Below are positions 9,872 through 22,171 of a stretch of 64,000 nt of DNA, one piece after another. Made by a program: the position numbers and the translations under genes. Source of the DNA: Adenophora triphylla var. japonica (Eukaryota > Streptophyta > Magnoliopsida > Asterales > Campanulaceae); contig JAFEMH010001454.1 in NCBI GenBank assembly GCA_022495995.1, positions 62,001 through 126,000 of the forward strand, given 5' to 3'. The stretch's first letter is position 1, and the number at the start of each line of letters is the position of its first letter. The notes under the pieces were generated by a model. It was not told the DNA's origin. It saw nothing but the letters and a program-made list of their open reading frames with translations, and did no database searches.

Positions 9872-12253
9872 ATGGCAAATACAAAGACAATGACTACTGT
9901 TAACTATTCACACATTTCAATCTTGGACGATGACCACTTTGACATCTGGAAGTGCCGAATGCTTATTTATTTGGAAACTATAGATGAAATGCTGGTGGAG
10001 TGCGTGATCAATGGCCCTCTAATTCCAATGAAGGCTAACACTGATGCAACCACCAATGCTGAAACTCCAGAAGTCAAAAAGCCAAAAGATGAGTGGTCGG
10101 ATGAAGAGAAGAGATTGGTTGCCTTGGACAGCAAGGCTAGGCACATCATTTATCGAACCCTCCCCGTATCAACTCTACGTAAAGTGATGTACCTCAAAAC
10201 CGCAAAGCAGATGTGGGATGCCATTGAGAGCTACCTCGAAGGTGATGACGAATGCAAGAAAAGCAAATTATATGCTGTTGAAAGATCATACAACAACTTC
10301 AACAGAAAATCCAACGAAACCTTGCATCAAACCTACGACCGATATGTTGAGGTAGTTAATGCTTGTAGATCTCTTGGCAAAACTTTAACCGATAAGGAAA
10401 TCAATATGACTTTCCTATCTGCTTTAGGTTCTAAATGGGTAAATAAGGCTACCTCTTTAGAAGACTCCAAAGTTTTGGGTACTTGGTCGTTAAGTAACTT
10501 GTACGCCAATCTTAGAGTCTATGAATTAAAATTAAATCATATTGAAGAGATTGAAGGGAAAACCAAATCGCTATCCATATCCGTCGTGGAACATGAGGAG
10601 AAACCATCTACATCCAATCAAACTACAGATCCTTCCATATCAACCTCATCACTCATCGAGATGGATGATGATGATTTTGCCATGTTTGTGAAAAGATTCC
10701 AAAAATTTAGAAAATCCTCAAAACCTTTCACAAAATCATTTTCAAAAGGCAAACCTCCTGCAACGTTTTCTAAGGCTGGAGATACAAAGAAAAAGAGTGA
10801 TCTAGTTTGCTACAATTGTAGAAAACCTGATCACTTCGCATCTGAGTGTCCACAGCCTAAATATGAATACATGAAAAAGAAAACCTCTCCTGCGAAATTT
10901 TCTCGTCGCAAGGGAATGGTTGCTGAGGAGGAAGAGAATTCCAAGGAATTAGCAACTTGGATTGAAACAGATTCTGATGATGGAAGTGATGATGAAACCG
11001 AAGAGGTTAATCTCTGCTTAGTTGCAGACGCTTCCGATGAGTCAGATTCTGAGTCAATCGAGTCGCAAGATATGGAAGAAAAAGAGGTTTCTACAAAACT
11101 TCCAAATTTTACGTTGGATGAAAATATAAAACTTACTCCTAGCATTAAGATAGGAAATTGCTCGTATTCACGTCCCATTTTTCCTCCTACAAATGCTCCA
11201 CCTTCAAAAACAATTCCAAAGAAGAAAATTTTGAAAAAGGTGGTGGAAGAGGTTTCTCCCATGGAACATGAAAGGATGTTCAAGGAAGCTGAAACGGTGA
11301 TCCATCAATTCTCTAATCTTAAGAAAGCCTTAAGCTTAGCTCATGATGAACTTAATCTGTACAAGACGGAGAAAACTGTGATGAAGTCCGAAATTTCAAA
11401 TCTTAAGGACCAAATCAGAAGTATGACTCCTCTTGCTGATCAGAACCGCATCCTTGAAACTAAGGTTGCTGCACTTCAACTCCGGAATGATGACTTGGTA
11501 ACCCAAATCAACGATCTCCAAAAGATTATTGATTCGTGGCTCAAGTCTCAATCCACCAAGGATAAAATCATGGACTCCCAAGTTCCTCCTGGAATTAAGG
11601 AAGGCCTAGGTTTTGGATCTGAGGAAGAGGAGAAGTGTGCATCCTCGAGTGAAAAGGATGAGGAAATTTTGGAACTAACTAAAGAAATTCCCAAGGGGAA
11701 GCATGCTAAAGGCAAGGGTAAAGGACAACAAAATTTTAATTTTGTATACCCTAAAGGAAAGCAATATGGAAAGAATTCTGTGTTGAAACCTAAGGATTCT
11801 GTGGAAGCAGCTGAAGAGGAAATGGCTTATGGAATTGGTCGCATACCTGCTCCAACCGCTCCTGGTGGAAAAGGTGGTGTCGCTAACTCAGTGTCCGACC
11901 GCGCATCTTCTTCGACCGCTCCTACTGCCTTCAAAAGCAGGAATAGCGTTCCCAGGAAATACGTGGTCAAACCAAAGCCTGTTCTCTTTATCTCAGTCGG
12001 AATCTTAGCTGGAACCGCTCCTCCCAAACCGCTTCCTTGTCCCAAACCGCATGCAACTCCTAAGAAGAGTAAGGAGTTAGTAAAACCTCATGAAGCTTGT
12101 AGCTATTATAAATGTTCTGTGTGTGATGGTTTAGGTCACAAGGCTGCAGAATGCCTTTTGCGGATCACATCCAATGCCAGGAAGAGTAAACTTCCTTCCG
12201 TCAAGCAAGGTGTGGGTCGTAAAGGGTTGCTAACTTCAGGACCCAAGGAATAA
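9872..12253 (+). CDS. Gag polyprotein of the Sirevirus-like element
   Basis: 793 codons from ATG 9872 to TAA 12251. The N-terminus (YSHISILDDDHFDIWKCRML) is the plant Copia gag type, followed by the helical capsid-like region to about residue 230. The first CCHC knuckle, CYNCRKPDHFASEC, is at residues 313-326. An acidic stretch (ETDSDDGSDDETEE) and a long coiled coil at about residues 465-575 follow. A second CCHC, CSVCDGLGHKAAEC, starts at residue 748 near the C-terminus. Gag would form the particle and bind RNA through the knuckles. The frame is uninterrupted. Pol lies in the same frame directly after the TAA, so either stop readthrough or a nonsense mutation separates them. Many Thr-Ala, Asn-Arg and Pro codons fall inside AACCGC hexamers. 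Confidence 0.9.
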   Translation: MANTKTMTTVNYSHISILDDDHFDIWKCRMLIYLETIDEMLVECVINGPLIPMKANTDATTNAETPEVKKPKDEWSDEEKRLVALDSKARHIIYRTLPVSTLRKVMYLKTAKQMWDAIESYLEGDDECKKSKLYAVERSYNNFNRKSNETLHQTYDRYVEVVNACRSLGKTLTDKEINMTFLSALGSKWVNKATSLEDSKVLGTWSLSNLYANLRVYELKLNHIEEIEGKTKSLSISVVEHEEKPSTSNQTTDPSISTSSLIEMDDDDFAMFVKRFQKFRKSSKPFTKSFSKGKPPATFSKAGDTKKKSDLVCYNCRKPDHFASECPQPKYEYMKKKTSPAKFSRRKGMVAEEEENSKELATWIETDSDDGSDDETEEVNLCLVADASDESDSESIESQDMEEKEVSTKLPNFTLDENIKLTPSIKIGNCSYSRPIFPPTNAPPSKTIPKKKILKKVVEEVSPMEHERMFKEAETVIHQFSNLKKALSLAHDELNLYKTEKTVMKSEISNLKDQIRSMTPLADQNRILETKVAALQLRNDDLVTQINDLQKIIDSWLKSQSTKDKIMDSQVPPGIKEGLGFGSEEEEKCASSSEKDEEILELTKEIPKGKHAKGKGKGQQNFNFVYPKGKQYGKNSVLKPKDSVEAAEEEMAYGIGRIPAPTAPGGKGGVANSVSDRASSSTAPTAFKSRNSVPRKYVVKPKPVLFISVGILAGTAPPKPLPCPKPHATPKKSKELVKPHEACSYYKCSVCDGLGHKAAECLLRITSNARKSKLPSVKQGVGRKGLLTSGPKE

Positions 12254-15200
12254 AGGGGGACCTCGTTCTTAATGTTTACATTTCAGGTCCTCTGCTTAAT
12301 GGCTGGTCACTCCAAGGAAAATGAATGGTATCTTGACAGTGGCTGCTCAAGACATATGACTGGAGATAGATCATTACTTGAAGATGTCGTTGAAGCAAGT
12401 GGTCCGTCTGTAACCTTTGGTGACAACAACAAAGGCAAGACCATTGGATATGGTATTATAAGGAGAGGAAACCTAACCATTGAGAAGGTTTCTCTTGTTG
12501 AAGGACTCAAGCACAACCTCCTTTCAATTTCTCAATTTTGCGACAAAGGAATGCTTTGCAACTTCACGTCATCAAACTGCTTTATCAAAGATAGCATTTC
12601 CGACGTCACCCTACTCACAGGGATTCGTAAGAGTAATATTTACATTATTGATCTAAATTCTGCATGTAGTATTACTAACCTCTGTTTTGTATCTAAGAAT
12701 GTGAGCGAAAATAGTTGGCTATGGCACAAGAGGTTGAGCCACTTGAACTTCAAGTATCTTGCAAAGATTGGTAGGGAAAACCTCGTTCGTGGTTTACCCA
12801 AAGTGGCTGACCACCATCCAGAGAAATGCAGTGCATGCCAGCTTGGTAAGCAGTCCGCGTCGTCTTTCACCAGCAAGACCGCTCCATCAACTTCAAGATG
12901 CTTACAACTGCTTCACATTGATCTGTTTGGACCCGTAACCACTGCCAGCATTGGAGGAAATAGATATACCTTAGTGGTGGTGGATGATTACTCAAGATAT
13001 ACGTGGGTTGAGATGATGATTTCCAAAGATGACTATTATGAGATTCTCACCCCACTCTTTAGATGGCTCCAAACTCAAAAAGAAGACGACATCGTTAGTG
13101 TTCGATCAGATAATGGAACAGAATTTAAGAACAACGGTGTTGCTCAGTATTGTGATGACCATGGGATTGATCACAATTTCTCCGCAACTGGTGTTCCACA
13201 ACAAAATGGGGTTGTGGAAAGGAAGAATAGGACGTTGATTGAGGCTGGAAAGACAATGATATCTGAAGCAAAGCTACCTCAGTATTTTTGGGCTGAAGCA
13301 ATCAATACCGCATGCTTCACTCAGAACCGCTCCCTCATCAACAAAACCTATAACAAGACTCCCTATGAGCTTTGGCGAGGAAGAACCCCCAACATTGCAT
13401 TCTTCAAGATCTTTGGCTGCAAATGTTTTGTCCTCTACAACGGAAGAGAAAATAGAGGTAAATTCGGAGCTAAAGCCGACGAAGGTATTTTTGTTGGGTA
13501 TGCTAAACATTCAAAAGCTTTTCGTGTTTTCAATAAAACTAGTTTAAAAATAGTTGAGTCTGTCCATGTTACTTTTGATGAGCATTCTCTCCTTGAGCCA
13601 CATTTGGCTCCAAATGTTGCTGATGATTTTGTTGAGCATAATGAACCAGGTGAACCATCTCAAACCGCACCTGAACCTCAACCGCAAAATCCAGCACCCT
13701 CAACTGAAATTCCCTCAAATCTCACCTTTGAAACCGCACCTGAAGTTCCTACTCCATATGCAACTCCAAGGGAAGAAGAAGTTAAGAATTCCCCTATCCA
13801 GCTTATAGAACCTCTTCGTCAACTTACCTTCCATGACTTCGCTGAAGGATCTAACGACGTTCCAATTGAAGATCTTCAAAGAAACCTCACCCAACCAGAC
13901 TTACCCCCGGAGGTTCGTGAAGTCAGCAGTCACCCCCTCACAAATGTGATAGGTGATCTGTTTTCCGGTGTTCAAACAAGGAGATCGAATTATGACGAGC
14001 ATACTTCTCTTTTATCTCAAGTTGAACCCAAGAAGATTGATGAAGCACTCCAAGATTCCAGTTGGGTCGTTGCTATGCAAGAAGAACTCAACCAGTTTGA
14101 AAGATGCAAGGTCTGGACTTTGGTGCCTAGACCTCAGGATCAAGGAGTGATAGGAACTAATGGGTATTTAGTAATAAGATGGATGAGAATGGAAGCATCA
14201 CTAGAAATAAAGCAAGGTTGGTTGTACAAGGATATAGGCAAGAAGAAGGAATTGATTATGATGAAACCTTTGCTCCAGTTGCAAGATTGGAAGCTATCAG
14301 AATCTTCTTAGCCTACGCCTCTTTCAAGCGTTTCAAGTTATATCAAATGGACGTAAAGAGTGCATTCCTCAATGGCGAACTGCAAGAGACCGTGTATGTT
14401 GCCCAACCGCCTGGATTTGAAGACTCTAAATTTCCCAATCATGTCTACAAACTCCAGAAAGCTTTGTATGGACTTAAGCAAGCTCCAAGGGCATAGTATG
14501 AGACTCATTCTAAATTTTTACTAGAAAAAGAATTTAAACGTGGTAAAATTGATACAACTCTTTTTATTGCCAAATATAATGAGCATACTTTACTTGTTCA
14601 AATTTATGTCGATGATATTATTTTTGGTTCTACTAATGAGTTACTTTGTAAGCGTTTCGAAAAGCTAATGAAAAGCAAGTTTGAGATGAGCATGATGGGA
14701 GAATTAACATTCTTCCTCGGGCTTCAAATCAAGCAATGCGAAGAAGGTATTTTCCTCAGCCAAGTCAAATACACCAAGGAGTTGATAAAGAAGTTTGGAT
14801 TAGAAAATGCTAAAGCGTATGATACTCCTATGGCCACCGGCAATAAGCTAGATAAGGATCTCAAAGGTAAGAAAGTTGATCAGACTTTATATCGAGGTAT
14901 GATCGGCTCATTACTTTACTTAACTGCTAGTAGGCCCGATATCATGTTTAGTGTCTGTGTATGTGCACGCTATCAAGCAGATCCTAGAGAAGCACATCTT
15001 ATTACAGTCAAGCGTATAATCCGCTATTTATCTGGAACCACTAACCTTGGACTTTGGTATTCCAAAGATTCGAACTTCGATCTTGTAGGTTATTCAGATG
15101 CAGATTATGCAGCTTGTACTATTGACAGGAAAAGCACTAGTGGTACTTGTCATTTCCTTGGGAATAGACTAGTTGCTTGGGCCAGCAAGAAGCAAGCATC

Positions 15201-15549
15201 AGTTTCAGTGTCAACCACAGAGGCTGAGTACATTGCTTCCGGTAGTTGTTCTTTGTCAAATCCTTTGGATGAAGCAGCAGTTGGTGGACTATGGAATCCA
15301 TGAAGGGAATTGTCCCATCATGTGTGACAACACTTCAACAATTTCAGTCTCCAACAACCCTGTCATGCATTCCAAGACCAAGCACATAGATATCAAGTAT
15401 CATTTCCTCAAAGATCATGTGGAGAAGAGGAATATCCATTTAGAGTACGTGGGGACAGACAACTGCAGTTGCCGATATCCTCACAAAGGCTCTTGACTCC
15501 AAGAGATTTTCTTTTCTCAGAGGAGAAATGGGTATGCTTGAACTTAAAT
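12254..15549 (+). pseudogene. Copia pol remnant: protease, integrase, RT, RNase H
   Basis: In frame with gag after its stop. Protease: WYLDSGCSRHMTG near 12330. Pre-integrase zinc region: LWHKRLSHLNFKYL near 12718, with CSACQLGKQ. Integrase catalytic acids: LLHIDLFGP, VRSDNGTEF and NGVVERKNRTL (12910-13235). RT begins near 14060, but a one-base frameshift around 14160 moves it to another frame. There [17 protein letters not shown] ends at an in-frame TAG (14494-14496), and RT resumes with YVDDIIFGS near 14608. RNase H (STTEAEYIASGS) is shifted again near 15250 and once more near 15465, finishing before TAA at about 15549. With at least three frameshifts and one nonsense codon, this copy cannot make active pol. 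RT features around FKRGKIDTTLFI fit Sireviruses. Confidence 0.9.
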
Positions 15550-16152
15550 AAATTCCATACTTTTTATTTGCTAACTTGTTTGTTGAGTCTAGGTTGAAAT
15601 TCCTTTTGAAATCAAACCGCTTCTGTTGAACCGCCTGTACCAAAACCGCAAGAGATCCAACCGCCTGCATCCAACCGCCAAGTTTACAACCGCTTGATGC
15701 AGTCTGACCGCTTGGATCAAAACCGCGTTTCAACAAGAAGTAAACTCTATCTATTTTTATTGCTTATCTTTATTAAAAAAAAAAAAAAACTGTTCAAATT
15801 CCTTTATTTATTTTTTAGTCCTTATTTTTTGACATAAGGGTATTTTTGCAAATGTTTTCCCTCGTTTATTTCAAAATTAAGAGCATTTAATGCTAAGGGG
15901 ACATGAGCATTAAAAACCCTCATGTCAGCCGTCATTGAGAGAGGTGCAGGAGGTGAAAGGGTGTAACAGTTGGTTTAATTCAATCATTCCTTCTGACCAA
16001 CTGCCTCCACCCCTTCACCCTATATATACCCTGTTTGGTAAAACCTAAAACCTTTTACTGCCAACTCTCTGCAACCGTCCTCTCTCTGTCTACCAACTCA
16101 CTTTCTCTCTCTAAAAACCTTCAAAATCCTCCATTTTCAAACACCTTCTAAA
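15550..16152 (+). other. Spacer between pol and env-like gene, with TATA box
   Basis: About 600 bp without coding. Eight AACCGC-type hexamers cluster at 15614-15726, and a T-rich then A-rich tract follows near 15760-15790. A strong TATA box (tatatata, 16021-16028) lies about 125 bp upstream of the env-like ATG, with a pyrimidine-rich leader (ctctctctgtc) between. It looks like an internal promoter for the downstream gene. Confidence 0.6.
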
Positions 16153-19100
16153 ATGGCAACAACATCAAAAAGACAAAGGGCCTCAACTGTTGCTAGGGCA
16201 AAGAAACCAGTCTTGGAAATGGTAACATCTTCTAACCCTAACCCTTAATTTCTTCAAAATCTGCCATGGATGAACACGCATAAACTGTTCATATTCTTCA
16301 GTTCATACTTTTGGTGATTTTGATCTTATTTGTTACTCATTTTTGATGATTTCTGTTGGGTTTTGCTCGGATTTATACATGGATTACTTATACGTCGTTT
16401 ATTTTATGATCCATCCATGTTATGAGCACTAATTTGATGATTTTCAGAATCTGTTCTTCAAACACCCACTTTACATTTTTAGTGATTCTGAATGATTCTG
16501 GGTAAAGGTTGTAATTTTATTGATATATTGTTAATCCCCTTCCCAATGTGATCATTTTGATATGTTATTTGCTTATTTTGGTTAAGTTTTTGTAAATCTC
16601 TGTTCTTGGTGTTCTTGAATGTTCTTGGTGTTCTTCACAAAACCCATGAACTGTTCTTGAAAAATCACATATTTTGAATGCCTTGATTCTAAGAAAGTGT
16701 TTTTTTCCAACACTTAGAAAATTTTCAACTTTTTCAGAAATTTTGGATTTCATTTTAGTTTGAAACCGCTTGTATGCAATCGCTTAGGAATTTTTGTTTC
16801 AAACCGCTCCTCACCTAGTCAACCCAAACCGCATGTTCTAAACCGCATTTTCAAATATTTTTGAAACCGCATGCTGGTTAAATTCCTTCCTTCATTGTTT
16901 TTGAGATTTTACTAAGTATATAGGCTGGAAACCAAGAAATTCCTCTCTAATCACCGCTTGCAGTGTGGGATAAGTTTGGATTACAATGCCACGTACTTAA
17001 GTAATTTTATTCTCAAGTCCTCATTATTTGTTTAAGTATTCATGGTTTCACTTGGGGTTTGAAATTTTCAAAACCGCACCATTGCTCAACCGCTTGGTGC
17101 TCAAACCGCATGTGAACTATGAATACACAAATGGATCTAACACTTGAAATTTTAATTTGTAGGATCCAACTACTTTCCTACCTGGGTGGGAAGTGAATGA
17201 GGAAGAGCTCAAAACTGATGCTCTTGGAAGGGAGTTGCTGAGGAAGCTAAGAGTTTCAGGCATCCTACCGCTTTTCACCAAGAAGCAAGACTTCATAGTG
17301 CCTTCGTTTGTGGACCAGTTCTTTGCAACCGCAAGAAAAAAATCAAGAGTTCTGGATCAAGGTCAAAGAGTTGCCTGCCTGACCGCTGTTGTTGAAGGCA
17401 TGAAGCTCTCCATAGACTATATTGACATCAGAAGGCTTTTCAGATTTACTGTTGGTGGAGCTCCCTTAGAGGTTGATCAGGTTATTCAGGACAGTGCTGC
17501 TTTCCAAACCGCCAAAGTAGACACCCTGTCTAAGAAGTACAAGAAGATTCCCAGAAAGAATTTTGGTGAGCTGATGAACTTTATAGGTCATCTAGCTGGG
17601 AGATCCATCTGTGGGAAGACAGGAAATCACAACAACTTTACATCCCAACAATGGATGTATAGTTCTGCTATATTTATGGAGATCCAACTGCATTGGCCCA
17701 AAATCCTCTACATGGAAATAAAGGATAGCATTGAGACCTATCAGTCCAAGGTCAAAGGTGAAGATCAGAGGTGGAGACCTTTCTGCAGGATCATAACCGC
17801 TCTGTTGATGGACTACGAGCATTTAGATGATATGGTCACCAAGAATCCAGATCTTATGGTGGGACTCGCCGTATGATTGCCTAGGACTGCTTGCTTGCCA
17901 CACCTTCAGATATGCAAATGGAGATGCATTATACAAATCTTTGTATGATGCATACACCTATCCCTTGAAGGAACCTTATGAGCTCAGAGATCCTACAACC
18001 GCTCCTCAAACTAAAGCTACCAAGCGGTCCAGGAAGCCCCAAGCAAGAGTTGAACCGCTTCCCAAGAGGATCAAGACCGCTCCAGCAACCAAACCGCCTA
18101 CTGCTGATGATGGAGCTGGTACAAGCAAGAGAAAGAAGAAATCATCCAAGGAACCTGAACCTAAAACCTTTAACTTGGTGGATTAAGATGATGAAGAAGA
18201 GGAAGAAGACCCAAGTATTCCAAACTTGGTGGCTAGAGCCAAGAAAGCCAGAGATGAGATGGCTGGTTTAACTGTTGAGGAACAGATGAAGATTTTGGAA
18301 GATAAGATTGCAAAATTGGCCAAGGAGCAAGCTGAAAAATATCAAGCCAAGGGCAAATACTCAACTGAACCAACCGCGTCTCATATGGAACCGCCTCCTG
18401 AGACCCAACCGCTTCAAGAAGAGAGACCGCCTCCTACCCCAAACACTCAATCTCCTGTCCAATCCCCTCATCAATCCCCTTCCAAATCCCCATCAAAATC
18501 CAAATCCATAACTTCTTCCCCTATCAAAACCGCTCCAATTCAGGGGGAGAAACCTAAGAGGAAGAAAATGGCGGCCAGAAAGAAAACCTTCAAGAAAACC
18601 AAAGCTGCTCAACCATCACCTTCCCCCTCACCACCCAGAAATTCCCCTACTCAATCACCTCCTCAAAATTCCCCTTCACCTTCCCCCAGAAAATCACTAT
18701 CACCCCTATCTTCTCAATCCCAATATAACTCACCCCAACATTTCCATTCCATAAATTCCCACACTCCAACCAAACACCTACCAAATCCCAAGCTTATCAA
18801 CAATGGCAGTCCAAGCCCTCTGTTGGACATGCCACATCCAAATCTGTTAGGGATGATCCAACCCCAACCAATTCCCCTAACAGAAACCGCTCCCATTCCC
18901 CTACACCTAACCGCTCCAAATCTAACACCCCTTCAAAATCACCAACTCCACACAACTCACCCATTAGACAGAACTCACCTCCTCCAAATATACCTCCCCA
19001 AACCCAAACCGCGCCTGAAACCAACCAAACCCAACCGCCTCCCATATTTCCAACCGCTTCATCCTCAACCGCTCCTCCCACAGACTACTCCCAAATCCTT

Positions 19101-20084
19101 CAAACCCTTAACCTTATTCAAGGCCAACTCCTCATCAATCAAGGCCACATCATCAAGCTGACCGCCTCCAATGCCTCCCTTCAAGCCAAGGTAGATTCTC
19201 AATCCCTTGAGATGGCTGCTCTTAAATCTTCAATGATTGATGCCATTAAGGGGGAGAGATCTACATCAACTCCATCTCCGTCAACCGCTTCCTTGGATGA
19301 AACCGCTTCAATGGTTAAATCCACTGCTGAAGCTTGTTTTAATGCCTTTCAAAAATCCTTGAAAGATGGAATGCTCAAAGCCATGGGAGATAAGGCATCT
19401 CTTCTTTGAAATTTGAACAAGATCCTTAATGAGCTTGGTGAAAAGATTTGTAAAGCCATTGAGAAGGATCTTGGAGAACTTAGTTCCAAATTTCTCACTA
19501 TTCTGAACTCAAGACCAGGGCAGAGCCAAACCGCTGAAATTCAAACCGCTCTGGACTCTTTGCGTGAAGAAGTATTGGAACAGATTGACATATTCAAAGT
19601 AGATTCTAAGGTCAATCTTGATACTATTGCTGGAGAAGTAAAGGCAAAGCTGAATGAAATACAAGATGAATTCAATGACCGCCTGGACAACCTCAGGGAA
19701 GGATTCAATTCAAAACTTGGCTCAACAGTCAATGATCTCAAAACCTCCCTGAAGGTATCTGTGGATCTTGAACCAATGGAACAAGCCATTCAAGCTCAGA
19801 CTATTGCTGTTCAGGAGGAAGTGCACACCATCTTCAATTCTCTCTACTCCTTCCTCCATGTTCAGCTGGATACTATCAGAGACAAACTTGTGGAAAATAC
19901 CAAAGCGGTTGGTGCCACAAATTCTACTTCTGCCCATTCTGTTAATGCTTTGAAGAAGCTTGAAGCTACTCTCACCAGAACCGCAGAGGAAGTTAGAAGA
20001 CTGAGGAAAGCGTTTGCACCAGATCAATCTAGAGCTGGGCCAAGTGGAGCTGATCATGAAGTTAACAAGCCGCCCCAGCAGTAA
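16153..20084 (+). pseudogene. Env-like gene of the Sirevirus-like element, with an intron
   Basis: Exon 1 (16153-16221) encodes MATTSKRQRASTVARAKKPV and three more residues. A 941-bp GT-AG intron (16222-17162) joins in phase 0 to DPTTFLPGWEVNEEELKTD. The N-terminal half (to about 17860) is a globular domain I cannot name (RVACLTAVVEGMKLSIDYID, LMNFIGHLAGRSI). A basic region (KRSRKPQ), a Pro/Ser-rich stretch (SPSPSP at 18600-18700) and a coiled-coil C-terminus (ELGEKICKAIEKDLGEL onward) follow. Sireviruses commonly carry a coiled-coil env-like ORF here. No signal peptide or clear membrane segment is seen, so an envelope role is only a label. Broken by frameshifts near 17860 and 19010, TAA at 18184-18186 and TGA at 19407-19409. 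Confidence 0.75.
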
Positions 20085-20587
20085 ACCGCGTTTCCTTTTT
20101 TGAACCGCTTGTGTAAGTTGGACCGCACTCTCCTTGTATTTTCTTTGTCCAACTTACTTTGTTTTTTTTAACCTTGTAATTTTCCTTCATTCCTGTACTT
20201 GTAATCATCTTAGGAATTAATGGAAATTGCATCATGGTTCCAAAACCTTGTTCATATCAAACTGCTTGTTTGTAGAACAATGAAACCGCTTATGGTCTTA
20301 AACCTCATTCAAATATTTTTCAACTTAAAAATCATTCTTTTGAATTGATGTTTAAACATTCAGTTTAAACTGCACTTTGAATTTAAACTCATACTTTTTA
20401 AGTGCACTGAATGCATTTCTATACTTTTCAAATTGTAAGTTTTTAATCTTTCAAAAGTATAGAAATCTATAGCATAAGCTAGTGTGTGCATTGACTTGGG
20501 ACATGACTTACCATGATTATTCTTATGGACATGTTTTTACCAAGTATAATGTTTGCTTTTGCTGTAGTAGGTAATGGCATCAATCAA
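20085..20587 (+). other. 3' non-coding region of the Sirevirus-like element
   Basis: AT-rich, ending in the purine tract. A possible hairpin spans 20401-20470 (ctatacttttcaaa against tttcaaaagtatag). Few AACCGC hexamers occur after 20110 compared with the env-like gene. Confidence 0.5.
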
Positions 20588-20599
20588 ATAGGGGGAGAT
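20588..20599 (+). promoter_or_regulatory. Polypurine tract
   Basis: atagggggagat directly precedes TGTTGGG of the 3' LTR. It is the plus-strand primer for reverse transcription. Confidence 0.8.
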
Positions 20600-22054
20600 T
20601 GTTGGGTATGCATATTTTAACCCTCCTATTTTGTATTAGATTTGATTGATACCATAACCTCCTGTCTATTTTAAGGACTTTAGGACCCTATGTAATGAAG
20701 CTTAGACTTCAATTTTTTAGCTAAGTCCATTTTATAGAATAGGTTAAATTTAGGCTTGAAGACTGGCTCAAGAATCATTGGATCTTAGGATTGCAGTTTC
20801 AAGGGTTTCAGAACCGCCCTTCTTGAATCGCTTGGCAGAACCGCCTTTTTGCCTTGTGATTCCCTTCATCTGAAACCGCTTGATTACCAAAGTGCAAACC
20901 GCACTCTTGGAAATCCTTCTTCTGGTGGAACCGCTTTCATGTCAAACCGCTTGACCCCAGAACCGCCCCAATGATTGGCTTCTTGAAGTGAACTCTTTTG
21001 ATCGTTGGAATTCACGCCAGCAATATCAAAAGTCAACTACCATATCTTGTCACGTGACTACTTTTCAGACAAGATCTGCAAGGATCTTAAATAGGTGACA
21101 GATGTCCTAACCACCTTTATTGCAGCTGAGGTCTGATCAGCTTTACCTGCATCAACAGTTCCAAAGGACAAACGTGGTTGCTGTGGACCAATGGGAAAGC
21201 ATCAAGGACTGTACTAATTACAGCTGTGTCTAACGGCTATATTCCTAATGCTTGGTTATAAATACCCCCAACCTTCATCATTTGAAGATTGCTTGAAAAA
21301 TTGAGAAATTGCTGTGTTCATAAGAAGTTGAAGCTCTGCCCAGAAATTCTAAGTCCTTTGAATCTTCATCTTTATACTTAAAGAAATATCCCCCAGCCCA
21401 GAAATCAAGCCTTAACACATTCAAGAATCATTGAGCTCTACATCTCTCAGATTTAAAGAGCCTTGATCTTGAACACACACACACCTCACTTGTTTAAACA
21501 CATAGTTTATTCATTTGAGATACACTGGTTATAGTCTAGGATTTGTTCTTCATAGAAAAGATTTTATTGTACTTTGTAATCTCAAATACTCAATATAAAA
21601 TCTCTCTTAGAAATTCAAGACTAACCATCTTGATAGTGGACGTAGATCGTTTATCGATTGAACCACTCCAAATAGCTTGTTCATATACTTTACTGCATTT
21701 ATATTTTCTGTGCTTGCTAATTATTTATCTCTGTCTCTGTTTGATCTTTATAGTTATCCTTTATTGTGAAATAGTGTTTGGAGTTAACATTGTCAAAGCC
21801 TCACTTTTTGCAAACTGCACCTTCTGACAACCGCACTATCAAACCGCGTTTTGCAAAACCGCCTCTACCAAAACCGCTTTATAACTCATATATTCCGCTG
21901 TGCATTTTACAACTCTACTTGCAGTTTCTTACACACTGCAAGAGGTTTTGTAAGCTTAGAGGTTTAATTTTTAAAGAGGGCGAAAAATTTGAAACAGCTA
22001 TTCACCCCCCCTCTAGCTGTATTTTCACCCTTGTTGCTACCTTTGGGACCAACA
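20600..22054 (+). repeat. 3' LTR of the Sirevirus-like element
   Basis: 1455 bp, about 98% identical by eye to the 5' LTR. Some differences hit the hexamer itself: gaaccgcttgg near 8570 reads gaatcgcttgg near 20826. It abuts the TSD gtatg. Confidence 0.92.
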
Positions 22055-22171
22055 GTATGCATTGTCATTTTATACATACATGTACTGACACTTATTAATC
22101 AATACACTGGTATAAAAGATCACTTGAACTGGTACTTTCAAACTCTGATGCTGGCACTTATTTTCTTGCAG

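Larger units (their letters stand above)
8345..22054 (+). mobile_element. Sirevirus-like Ty1/copia LTR retrotransposon (13.7 kb) with env-like gene
   Basis: Bounded by TSD gtatg (8340-8344 and 22055-22059) and two LTRs of about 1.46 kb starting TGTTGGG and ending CCAACA. A Met-type primer-binding site follows the 5' LTR and a purine tract (atagggggagat) precedes the 3' LTR. Order: gag, protease, integrase, RT, RNase H, spacer, env-like gene. Large size, long LTRs, a long gag and a coiled-coil env-like gene downstream of pol fit the Sirevirus group. By eye the LTRs differ at about 26 sites (near 1.8%). Pol and env-like frames are broken, so this copy is non-autonomous. The hexamer AACCGC recurs throughout. 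Confidence 0.92.

Noticed and set aside
18714..19081. Minus-strand Gly/Val/Trp-rich ORFs
   Set aside because: Complement of the Pro/Ser-rich env-like segment; composition alone keeps them open.
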